Assembly: GCF_029760955.1 (NCBI RefSeq)
Contig: NZ_CP121682.1
Location: forward strand, 5,518,001-5,582,000
Direction: 5' to 3'
Length of the DNA stretch: 64,000 bases
Origin: Streptomyces cathayae
GTDB lineage: Bacteria > Actinomycetota > Actinomycetes > Streptomycetales > Streptomycetaceae
The notes under the pieces were generated by a model that did no database searches, had not been told where the DNA came from, and saw nothing but the letters and a program-made list of their open reading frames with translations. This document shows, in pieces, positions 1 through 7,729 of this stretch (within the stretch, counting starts at the first letter, position 1; each line of letters opens with the position of its first letter). Position numbers and translations under genes: made by a program.

Positions 1-850
1 CTTCGCCGCCTGGGAGGCGACGGTCCTCACCGAGACCTACGACCTGGTCGACCACATCTCCCTGCACGCCTACTACGAGCCGCACGACGGCGACCTCGAC
101 TCCTTCCTCGCCTCCGCCGTCGACATGGAGTCCTTCATCGAGGACACCGTCGCCACCTGCGACCACGTCGGCGCGAAGCTCAAGTCCACGAAGAAGATCA
201 CCCTCTCCTTCGACGAGTGGAACGTCTGGTACATGTCCCGCTGGCAGGAACAGGCGGAGACCTTCGCGCAGGACGACTGGCCCGAGGCGCCGCGCCTGCT
301 GGAGGACCACTACAGCGTCACCGACGCCGTCGTGTTCGGCTCGCTGCTCATCGCCCTGCTCCGGCACGCCGACCGGGTCAAGATCGCCTGCCTCGCCCAG
401 CTCGTCAACGTCATCGCGCCGATCCTGACCGAGCCGGGCGGCCCCGCCTGGCGCCAGACGACGTTCCACCCGTTCGCGCAGGCCTCCCGGTACGGCAGGG
501 GCGAGGTCCTCGACGTCCGGGTGGACTCACCGACGTACGAGACGGCCCGGTACGGCACCGCCGACCTGCTGCACGCCACCGCCGTACGCGCCGACGACGG
601 CACGGTCACCGTGTTCGCCGTCAACCGGAGCCGCACCGGTGCGCTGCCCCTGGAGATCGCCCTCGGCGGCCTCGGCCTCACCACGGTCGTGGAACACAGC
701 GTCCTCGCGGACGCCGACCCCGACGCCCGCAACACCCTCGACGAACCCGAGCGGGTCACCCCGCACCCGGCCGAGGGCACGGACCTGGCGGACGGGCGGC
801 TCACCGCCGTACTGGAACCACTGTCCTGGAACGTGATCCGGCTGGCCTGA
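1..850 (+). CDS. alpha-L-arabinofuranosidase, GH51 (3' part only)
   Basis: This is the C-terminal 282 residues of a GH51 alpha-L-arabinofuranosidase; the gene begins before the window and is open from base 2. Family members remove terminal arabinose from arabinoxylan and arabinan oligosaccharides. The motif FDEWNVWY (Glu codon at 215-217) matches the GH51 catalytic nucleophile region, and the upstream stretch with SLHAYY is also typical of the barrel. The last ~90 residues form the C-terminal beta domain. No export signal can be judged because the N-terminus is missing. It converges on the GH35-like gene at 930 and lies near a sugar transporter, which fits a role in arabinose-containing polysaccharide use. 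Confidence 0.9.
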   Translation, partial: FAAWEATVLTETYDLVDHISLHAYYEPHDGDLDSFLASAVDMESFIEDTVATCDHVGAKLKSTKKITLSFDEWNVWYMSRWQEQAETFAQDDWPEAPRLLEDHYSVTDAVVFGSLLIALLRHADRVKIACLAQLVNVIAPILTEPGGPAWRQTTFHPFAQASRYGRGEVLDVRVDSPTYETARYGTADLLHATAVRADDGTVTVFAVNRSRTGALPLEIALGGLGLTTVVEHSVLADADPDARNTLDEPERVTPHPAEGTDLADGRLTAVLEPLSWNVIRLA

Positions 851-929
851 GCCCGACGGCGTGACGAACACGACGAAACATGACGAACATGGCGAAGGGG
901 GCTGCCGGAGGGGCCGCCGGGGCGGTGGG

Positions 930-3800
930 TCACCGCCCCGGGGACTCCACCGGCTCCACCGGCACCCCGCCGCGCACCGCGCCCAGCAGCGTCAGCCGCA
1001 CCTCGCCCAGGCCGGCGGGTGTGGTCCCGTCGGACAGCACCGCCAGGGCCAGTGTGTTGGACCCCCGTGTGCGGAGGACCCCGTTCGGCAGCACGAAGGT
1101 GTGCTGCGGGCCCACATCGTTGATGTACTGGCCCATGTTCCAGCCGTTCAGGAAGATCTGGACGCGGTAGGCGCGCTCCGGCCCGTCCTCGAGGACGAGA
1201 CCGATCGACCCGTCCACGTCCGGATCGACGTCCAGCCGGAAGTCCGTCCGGTACCAGGCCACCCCCTGCCGCCGGTCCTCGCGCGGAAGGTCCACGGGCT
1301 CCCAGTCCCGGTCGTCGTGGCCCGGCAGATGCCAGCCCTCGCGCTCCCCGTACAGCCCGCCGTTGTTCAGCGCCCCCCGCACCCGGTCCGGCGTCCCCGC
1401 CCCCTGGATCCGCCAGCCGATCTCCCGGGAGGCGCCCTCGAAGGCGACGGAGGTCAGCCCGCGCCCGGCCCCGGACGCACCGTCCGCCTCCCCGCCCCCG
1501 CTCCCGGGCCCGCCGTCGTCGGCGGTGCTTTCCTGAGCGGCCTGCTGCATCGGCCGTACCAGCACGGACAGCACCCGTCCGCCCCGCTCGCGCAGCCGCT
1601 CGGGCACGGCGAAGGCGGCCGTGGCGGTCCAGGTGCCCCGGCCCACCGTGTCCTCGTCCGGCACCGGCATGCGGTGCGTGCCCAGCGGCTGCCCGTCCAG
1701 CCAGGCCATCAGCAGCCCCTGCGTCCCCGTGCGGTACGACAGGGACACCGAGGTGATGCCGCGCGCGTCCTCGAAGCGTCCCCGGTACCAGACGTCGCCG
1801 TAGTGGAAGCCGTAGTCGTCCGCGGACAGCACGGGCCGTCCCTCGGGCACGGGAGCGCCGCCGCGGGAGGCGGTGCGGTCGGCGGCCGTCCACCGCGCGT
1901 CGTCGAAGTCCGGCTCGGCCTCCGGGTTCTCCGTCCGCCGCCGCCAGCCGTCGAGCGCGGGCAGGGACGGCGCGGGCGTGGCCGGCAGCAGCCCCTTCAT
2001 CACCAGGCTCCCGGCTCGGCTGGCCGTGGTGCGCACCGGCTGCCCGTTCCAGGTCACGGCGGTGACCCCGCGCGGCGCCCACACCTCCAGGCCGGTCTCA
2101 CCGGCGACGTCGCCGGTGAGGTGGACGGTGGCGCCTTGCAGCGTGGCCGAGCGCAGCAGCGCCGGACCGTGGACCAGCAGCGGGCCGGACGGGGTCTCGT
2201 GGGGCCACAGCCGCAGCGCGGTCGCGTCGTCGGCGAACAGCAGCAGCATGGGCGTCGTCGAGTCGCCGTTCTCGACCAGCACCCGGCTCAGCCCGCCCAC
2301 CCCCAGCGGCGTCACCACGTTCAGCCGGCCCTGGGCGTAGGACCAGGCGGGCTCGGGATCCAGCCGGTTGGTGAGCGGCTGGACGTCGCAGGCGAGGGAG
2401 ACCTGTGCCGTCTCACCGGCCCGGCCCACGAACGCGGCGATGTCCTGCCGCCCGACGGCCAGCCGGAACAGCGGCTGCGCGGTGGAGAACGCCAGCTTCC
2501 GCCGCCCCAGCCGCAGCCCGGTGACGAGCAGTCTGGCGTCCCGCGCCCCGACCGTCACGGGCACCTCGATCCCGGTGCCCGGCAGCGCGGAGGTGACCTG
2601 CTCGGCGGAGTCGTTGCGCAGGACGTACACCTGGGCGTCGGTGTCGGGATTGGCCAGGTGATGGACCTTCAGCCGGTCGTCCTTCGCCCGCACCTCGCCG
2701 GCCGGCTCCAGCCGGGCGAGGTCCGGCACGGTCCGCAGCAGGTGCCCGAGCTGCTGCGGCGGGGCCAGCTTGGAGGTGGGCCGGCGGGCCTGGTCGATCG
2801 GGGCCCCGTAGTCGTACGAGGTGTACACGTCGGGCGAGGACAGCCACCCCCAGGACGTCCCGCCGGCCGCCATGCGCACGGTGTGCGCGGTGACCCCGGT
2901 GGCGAGCCGGGTGAGGAGGCCGCTCCGCTCGTGCGCCGGGTCCCACTTCTCGCGCACCCCGGCGTACCCCCGGCCGCCGGAGGAGACCCCGCCCCAGGGG
3001 TCGGAGGCACCCACGGCCGTCCCGGCGGCGAACCCGGGCGTCCGGGGTCCGTCCGCACGGCCGTCGTCGTGGAACAGCGGTACGTCGATCCCGTCGGCGC
3101 GCACCTTCCTGCGGAGGCGGGACAGGTGGGCGCCGCCGTCCGCTCCGGGGGACCGGTCCTCGAACTGGTACAGCAGCACCGTGCCGCCGCCGCCGGTGAA
3201 CAGGTGCCGGACGGCGATGGCGTCGACCGCGCCCAGCCACTCGTCCACGTGCCGCAGATACGCCGGGTCCGCGGTCCGGGCGGTCACGGTCCGGGCGGCC
3301 ACCCCCTCGGCGGCCCTCAGCCAGCCGGGGAGGCCACCGGCGTCCAGATCGGCGGATCCCAGGTACGGCCCGGGGCGCAGGACGACGTACAGCCGCTCCT
3401 CGGCGGCCATGGTGAGGAACAGGTCCAGGTCCCGCACACCGGTGAAGTCGTGCCGGCCGGGCGCGGGGGAGTGGAGGTTCCAGGGGACGGGAACGCTGAC
3501 CGCGTTGTGCCCGTGGGCGCGCAGCTTCTGCAGCACGTCCCGCCACAGCGACGGGCTCGGCAGCCGGAAGGGGTGCATCTCGCCCGACCACAGCACCAGC
3601 CGCCGGCCGTCGACCAGCAGCGAGTACCGGTCGAAGCCGACCTCGTGCCGCTTGCCGTCCGCGCGCGGCGCGGCGGGCGGCGGGCCCGTCGGAACGGCCT
3701 GCGCCGGGTGCGTGCCGGTCGCCGCCCTGCTGCCGGTCAGCGCGAGGCCGAGCGCCGCCGTTCCGGCCAGCGCGGTGAAGGTACGCCTGCTGAGCTCCAA
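930..3800 (-). CDS. Tat-exported GH35 beta-galactosidase-like protein, catalytic residues substituted
   Basis: This 956-residue protein begins with a twin-arginine signal (SRRTFTAL) and has the GH35 fold outline: WSGEMHPFRLP near residue 70, VVLRPGPY and GGLPGWL near 150-170, and TSYDYGAPIDQA near 320. Compared by eye with human GLB1, the acid/base motif QVENEYG reads QFEDRSPG, so the acid/base Glu becomes Arg216. The nucleophile motif NSEFYTGW aligns with GYAGVREKW, with no Glu at the expected position. The C-terminal half contains jelly-roll-like galactose-binding domains. It may be an exported sugar-binding pseudoenzyme, or the catalytic residues may sit elsewhere. The neighbouring GH51 gene and sugar transporter support a carbohydrate role. 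Confidence 0.85.
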   Translation of the reverse strand: MELSRRTFTALAGTAALGLALTGSRAATGTHPAQAVPTGPPPAAPRADGKRHEVGFDRYSLLVDGRRLVLWSGEMHPFRLPSPSLWRDVLQKLRAHGHNAVSVPVPWNLHSPAPGRHDFTGVRDLDLFLTMAAEERLYVVLRPGPYLGSADLDAGGLPGWLRAAEGVAARTVTARTADPAYLRHVDEWLGAVDAIAVRHLFTGGGGTVLLYQFEDRSPGADGGAHLSRLRRKVRADGIDVPLFHDDGRADGPRTPGFAAGTAVGASDPWGGVSSGGRGYAGVREKWDPAHERSGLLTRLATGVTAHTVRMAAGGTSWGWLSSPDVYTSYDYGAPIDQARRPTSKLAPPQQLGHLLRTVPDLARLEPAGEVRAKDDRLKVHHLANPDTDAQVYVLRNDSAEQVTSALPGTGIEVPVTVGARDARLLVTGLRLGRRKLAFSTAQPLFRLAVGRQDIAAFVGRAGETAQVSLACDVQPLTNRLDPEPAWSYAQGRLNVVTPLGVGGLSRVLVENGDSTTPMLLLFADDATALRLWPHETPSGPLLVHGPALLRSATLQGATVHLTGDVAGETGLEVWAPRGVTAVTWNGQPVRTTASRAGSLVMKGLLPATPAPSLPALDGWRRRTENPEAEPDFDDARWTAADRTASRGGAPVPEGRPVLSADDYGFHYGDVWYRGRFEDARGITSVSLSYRTGTQGLLMAWLDGQPLGTHRMPVPDEDTVGRGTWTATAAFAVPERLRERGGRVLSVLVRPMQQAAQESTADDGGPGSGGGEADGASGAGRGLTSVAFEGASREIGWRIQGAGTPDRVRGALNNGGLYGEREGWHLPGHDDRDWEPVDLPREDRRQGVAWYRTDFRLDVDPDVDGSIGLVLEDGPERAYRVQIFLNGWNMGQYINDVGPQHTFVLPNGVLRTRGSNTLALAVLSDGTTPAGLGEVRLTLLGAVRGGVPVEPVESPGR

Positions 3801-4190
3801 GGGAGCCGCCTCCTGGTGTGCTGCTTGTGCTCCTGGTGGGCCATTGTCTACGGATCGGCCCGCCGCTGTTCACACGAGGTTCCCGGTACGTCGGTTTCGC
3901 CCGGTACGAGTGAGGCCGGTGGGGCTCGGGCGGGCCGTTCCCTTTCCGTCTCCCCTGTGAACGCTCCGCCGGTCCGTACGGGACGAATGGCCAAAGTTCG
4001 TCCTGCCCGCCGGCCACCGCGCTGCGTACGATGCGAGCGCTCCCGGCCTTCACGTCACCTTCATGCCTCCTTCACGAGGGCCGGGGGTCGTGCGCCCGCT
4101 TTCTTGTCAGGTGCATGACGTTTCAACGAAAGAGAAGGCGACACGCGTACGACGTCGCATCCACCCCCCACCGACCGAATAGGGAGAACC
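3801..4190. other. intergenic region between divergent GH35-like and DUF4360 genes
   Basis: This 390-bp gap separates divergently transcribed secreted-protein genes, so it should contain both promoters. The GH35-like gene has a GGAGCC-type ribosome site just upstream of its start, and the DUF4360 gene has GGGAGA. I see no gene, tRNA or strong inverted repeat in it. Confidence 0.5.
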
Positions 4191-4841
4191 ATGGCTGGTG
4201 GCCTGCTTCTCGGCAGCGCGGTGGCCGCGCTGCTCACCGCCGCGACACCCGCGCACAACCCGTCCTCCGTGTTCGACGACCCGCCCTCGGACAAGATCGT
4301 CATCGACATCGCCACGGTGAACGGCTCCGGCTGTCCCAAGGGCACGGCCGCAGTCGCCGTCTCCGAGGACAACACCGCGTTCACCGTGACCTACAGCGAC
4401 TACCTCGCCCAGGCGGGCGGCACCTCCGACCCCACGGCATCCCGCAAGAACTGCCAGCTCAGCCTCGTCGTCCACGTCCCCCAGGGCTTCACCTACGCCA
4501 TCGCCAGCGCCGACTACCGCGGCTTCGCCGCCCTCCAGCCCGGCGCGAAGGGCACCCAGCGGGCGTCGTACTACTTCCAGGGCTCCCCGAACACGGAGTA
4601 CCGCACCCACGTCTACGACGGCCCCCACGACGACAACTGGCAGGCCACGGACACCACCGACTGGGCCCAGCTCGTTTACGCCCCCTGCGGTGTCCTGCGC
4701 AACTTCAACATCAACACCGAACTGCGCGTCAGCGCGGGCACCAAATCCCCCGACAAGGTCAGCTTCATGACCATGGACTCCACCGACGGGGACATCAGCA
4801 CCACCTACCACATGGCCTGGAAGGAGTGCCCGGCCTCCTGA
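4191..4841 (+). CDS. secreted DUF4360 family protein
   Basis: This 216-residue protein has a short hydrophobic N-terminus (GGLLLGSAVAALLTAATPA) that looks like a signal peptide, followed by the conserved DUF4360 body: IDIATVNGSGCP, VTYSDYLAQ, RKNCQLSL, and a C-terminal TTYHMAWKECP. Four conserved cysteines (CPKG, NCQL, PCG, ECP) suggest two disulfides in the exported protein. Family function is unknown; members are small exported proteins common in actinomycetes and fungi. The start is supported by GGGAGA about 6 bases upstream. It stands alone between the GH35-like gene and the repeat protein. Confidence 0.88.
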   Translation: MAGGLLLGSAVAALLTAATPAHNPSSVFDDPPSDKIVIDIATVNGSGCPKGTAAVAVSEDNTAFTVTYSDYLAQAGGTSDPTASRKNCQLSLVVHVPQGFTYAIASADYRGFAALQPGAKGTQRASYYFQGSPNTEYRTHVYDGPHDDNWQATDTTDWAQLVYAPCGVLRNFNINTELRVSAGTKSPDKVSFMTMDSTDGDISTTYHMAWKECPAS

Positions 4842-5131
4842 CCTGCGAGGCTCGCACGGACACCGGGGAGGCCGGCCCGCCGTCCCGCCGATCCGGGAGG
4901 ACACGGCCCGGTTCCCCCGGTGAACGGGCGTACGCAGTGGGTCGCCCGAGATGCCAAACCGCTGTCGCGGTACTAGGCTCGGTGGTTGAATGCCGCACGC
5001 ACGGCACGCCCGGCCGACCGGTTCCCGGTAAAGCGGACCCTGGCCACGGTGACCGCCCGCGAAGGGTGACCCGGAGGCGTCGGCGGTCGAGCCCGTGCTC
5101 TGGACGACATGCGGTGACATCAGAAGACCCT

Positions 5132-5152
5132 GCCGCACTTTCGATGTGCGGC
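5132..5152. promoter_or_regulatory. inverted repeat upstream of the Gly/Tyr/His-repeat gene
   Basis: GCCGCAC and GTGCGGC flank a 7-base centre, 65 bases before the start codon. The right half (TTCGATGTGCGGC, 5140-5152) recurs exactly in the terminator palindrome at 5709-5721 behind the same gene. It could be a leader hairpin or operator; its role is unknown. Confidence 0.4.
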
Positions 5153-5217
5153 TGCGGCCGTCCGTTCCCGCGCTTCCTCCCGGAGACGCGGGAGATGATG
5201 GAGCGAGAGGTATTCCC

Positions 5218-5676
5218 ATGCGAGCACAACGCGCGAAGCGTCTGGCCGCGGTGTCCGCCGCCGGGCTGGTGATGGCCGGTGGCATCGCGGTGGGCACGGC
5301 AGGCACTGCTTCGGCGTCCGTCGCGTCCGCGCCCTACAGCCACAGCCAGGGCGACCACCACAACGGCTATGACCGTGGCGGTTATGGCGATCACCGTGGC
5401 TACGACGACTACGGCCGTGGCGGTTACGACCACCACCGCGGCTACGACGACTACGGCCGTGGCGGTTACGACCACCACCGCGGCTACAACGACTACGGCC
5501 GTGGCGGTTACGACCACCACCGCGGCTACAACGACTACGGCCGTGGCGGTTACGACCACGACCGCGGCTACAACGACTACGGCCGTGGCGGTTACGGCGA
5601 CCACCACAACGGCTACGACCGTGGCGGTTACGGCGACCACCACGGCGGCTACGACCGTGGCGGCAACCACCACTAG
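5218..5676 (+). CDS. secreted Gly/Tyr/His-rich tandem-repeat protein
   Basis: I place the start at 5218, where an ATG follows GAGAGG and opens a 152-residue protein with a classical signal peptide (basic MRAQRAKR, hydrophobic core, TASASVASA cleavage region). The mature part is almost entirely repeats: five 14-residue units of the type GGYDHHRGYNDYGR, then two 12-residue units of the type GGYGDHHNGYDR, ending GGNHH. There are no cysteines and no recognisable domain. The His-His pairs could bind metal, and the Tyr/Gly content resembles disordered or wall-associated proteins; both ideas are inference. A strong perfect palindrome follows the stop codon. I do not recognise a named family. Confidence 0.8.
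   Translation: MRAQRAKRLAAVSAAGLVMAGGIAVGTAGTASASVASAPYSHSQGDHHNGYDRGGYGDHRGYDDYGRGGYDHHRGYDDYGRGGYDHHRGYNDYGRGGYDHHRGYNDYGRGGYDHDRGYNDYGRGGYGDHHNGYDRGGYGDHHGGYDRGGNHH
5377..5658 (+). repeat. coding tandem repeats: 5 x 42 bp then 2 x 36 bp
   Basis: Units of 42 bp begin at 5377, 5419, 5461, 5503 and 5545 and encode GGY(D/G)(H/D)HRGY(D/N)DYGR-type repeats. Two 36-bp units follow at 5587 and 5623. The middle units are nearly identical at DNA level, implying recent duplication or gene conversion and a likely length polymorphism between strains. Confidence 0.92.
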
Positions 5677-5696
5677 GCAGACAAGGACTGATACGA

Positions 5697-5756
5697 CACC
5701 AGCAACGGTTCGATGTGCGGCCCGGAACCGGGCCGCACATCGAACCGTTGCTGGTG
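5697..5756. terminator. perfect 29-bp-arm palindrome between convergent genes
   Basis: Arms 5697-5725 and 5728-5756 are exact reverse complements separated by only AA. The palindrome lies just after the repeat-protein stop codon and just before the end of the leftward aminotransferase gene, so it can terminate transcription from both sides. There is no T-run, as is usual in Streptomyces. Confidence 0.85.
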
Positions 5757-5777
5757 GGGCCCGACCGGCGGGCCTGC

Positions 5778-7544
5778 TCAGCCCACCTGGCCCATGCCCG
5801 CCGCCTCCGGCCAGTTCTGCGCCTGCGCTCCGGACCAGCCGGCCATGGGGGCCGGGGAGAGGCCGTCGGTGCCTCTGACCTGGGCCGCCGTGAGGCCGCC
5901 ACGGGCGGGGACGCCGGGCGGGGTGGGGCCGGCGGGCATCTGCATCTGGGCCGGTACCGGAGCCGGGGCGGGTGCCTGCGGGGGCGGGAAGGACGCCGCG
6001 GCGGGTATGGGTGCCGGAAGCGGTATCTGCGCCGGGGCCGCCAGGGGGTGCGGCATCTGCTGGGGGACGGGCTGCTGCGGAACCTGCTGCGGCATCGCGG
6101 GCTGCTGCAGGGGCTGCTGCACGGGGTGCGGCATCTGCTGAGGCACCGGCGGGGGCATTTGCTGCACCCCCGGTGAGGCTGCCGCCGGCATCGGCATCCC
6201 GCCGTCCGCGCCCACCGGGAGGGGGGACGGGGCGGCGGGGAGCGGCATGCCGATGCCGGCGGCCGGAGCGGCGGGGAGGCCCGGGGCGTGCGCACCGGCG
6301 CCGGCGCCGATGGCCTGAGCGGCGAGGCCCTGGGTGCCGGCGCCGTTGGTCTCGCTGACCAGACGGTCCACTGCCGCCGTGCCCGAGCTGTAGCCGGTCC
6401 CTGTGGCCTGCTCGGGCACGGCGGCTCCCCTCCTGGAGGTCCCGTAGAGCACCTGTTCCAGGCCGGACACCAGGCGGCGTACGTCCACCTGGGGACGTAC
6501 CACGAGACGCAGGAAGCGGCTGGAGGAGCCGATCTTGTTGCCGCACTCGCGGACCAGGAGCCGGTGCTCGGTGAGCATGCGGTCCCGGACCACGGTGCCT
6601 TCGGCGCCCACGGGGAGGCGCACGAAGAGGAAGTTGCCCTGGGACGGGTAGACCGTCAGACCGGGCAGTGAGGAGAGCTGGCCGGACATGTCCATCCGGT
6701 CGCGGCGCACCTGGTGGAGGCTCTGCTGGTACTCGGTGCCGTGCTCCTTCAGCATGAACACCACGTGCTCGGCGAAGGAGTTGAGGTTCCACTTCGGCAG
6801 CATCGAGCGGATGCGGCCCGCGAGCGAGGGGTTGGCGACGAGGTAGCCGAAGCGGATCCCGTGCAGGCCGAAGTTCTTGCCGAGGCTGCGCAGGACGATG
6901 ACGTTGGGGCGCAGCATCGCCTCCTGCACCACCGACGGTTCCACCTCGGCGTCGGCGAACTCCAGGAACGACTCGTCGATCACCACCAGGTCCAGGTCGG
7001 CCATCGCGTCCATGAACTGCACGAGCGCGTGCTTGTGCAGGAAGCCGCCGTCGGGGTTGTTGGGGTTGCAGATCACCGCGACCTTCGTGCCCCGGGCCCG
7101 GATGAACTCGGCGTACTGGGCGAGGTCGAGGGCGAAACCGCCGGACTCCTGGAGCGGGAACATGTCGACCCGCTTGCCGGTCTCCATGGGCTGGTCGGTC
7201 CAGCGGCCGAAGGTGGGGACGGGGACGGCGAGGGACTCGCGGACCAGCAGGTGGTCGATCCAGGTGATGAGTTCGGTGGACCCGTTGCCCATGGCCACGC
7301 ACTGCGGCGGGAGTCGGAGCAGGCTGCACAGCTCGGCCGTGATGGTGTCGGCGCTGCTCGGGTAGTACGTGATGATGTCGCGCAGCCGGGCCGCCATGTC
7401 CTCGAACATGGCGGGGGTGGGGAAGTACGGGTTGCACGGGATGCAGAAGTCCACCAGGCCGGCCCCGTCGCTCTCGCGCGCCAGCGCAGCCATCGACGGG
7501 CTGTGCGCCGCGTTGCTGCGGAACAGCGAGGTGACGTCGGCCAT
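5778..7544 (-). CDS. PLP-dependent class I/II aminotransferase with Pro/Gln-rich tail
   Basis: Residues 1 to about 390 form a fold-type I aminotransferase of the histidinol-phosphate aminotransferase/CobD type. Visible are GNGSTELI near 86, ICNPNNPDGG near 158-167, the cofactor Asp in VVIDESF (D190), the Schiff-base Lys in RSLGKNFGL (K223) and a C-terminal Arg region (RFLRLVVRP). From about residue 395 to 588 the protein is low complexity, rich in Ala, Pro, Gln and Met with repeated PQQ/QQMP motifs, a tail absent from ordinary aminotransferases. GGAGG lies 4 bases before the ATG. The substrate cannot be assigned, and no cobalamin or histidine genes are adjacent. Confidence 0.85.
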   Translation of the reverse strand: MADVTSLFRSNAAHSPSMAALARESDGAGLVDFCIPCNPYFPTPAMFEDMAARLRDIITYYPSSADTITAELCSLLRLPPQCVAMGNGSTELITWIDHLLVRESLAVPVPTFGRWTDQPMETGKRVDMFPLQESGGFALDLAQYAEFIRARGTKVAVICNPNNPDGGFLHKHALVQFMDAMADLDLVVIDESFLEFADAEVEPSVVQEAMLRPNVIVLRSLGKNFGLHGIRFGYLVANPSLAGRIRSMLPKWNLNSFAEHVVFMLKEHGTEYQQSLHQVRRDRMDMSGQLSSLPGLTVYPSQGNFLFVRLPVGAEGTVVRDRMLTEHRLLVRECGNKIGSSSRFLRLVVRPQVDVRRLVSGLEQVLYGTSRRGAAVPEQATGTGYSSGTAAVDRLVSETNGAGTQGLAAQAIGAGAGAHAPGLPAAPAAGIGMPLPAAPSPLPVGADGGMPMPAAASPGVQQMPPPVPQQMPHPVQQPLQQPAMPQQVPQQPVPQQMPHPLAAPAQIPLPAPIPAAASFPPPQAPAPAPVPAQMQMPAGPTPPGVPARGGLTAAQVRGTDGLSPAPMAGWSGAQAQNWPEAAGMGQVG

Positions 7545-7729
7545 GGAACCTCCGGGGACGGCGGGCCCGCTGGGGACGTGGTGGGCCCGTCATGCGTGGG
7601 TGGCCCGCGCGGGGGAGCACGGGCCACCGGTAGATACGGAAGGAGGTGTGGCGCTGTTCAACCGGTGTGAAAAAACTGTGACGGAGTGAACCCGGGGCGC
7701 GTGAGGTGCGTCGCGCCCCGCGTCAGAGG

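Noticed and set aside
861..4118. Very long rightward open frame opposite the GH35-like gene
   Set aside because: It is a GC-driven antisense shadow: basic, Arg/Pro/Gly-rich, no homology, and opposite a well-supported gene.
5377..5658. Regular 42-bp repeats resembling a CRISPR array
   Set aside because: The units abut without spacers, stay in frame and encode a signal-peptide protein; this is a coding tandem repeat.
4795..7620. Long leftward open frame across the aminotransferase and repeat-protein genes
   Set aside because: It runs antisense to the repeat gene and out of frame with the aminotransferase; the valine/threonine block is only the complement of the tandem repeats.
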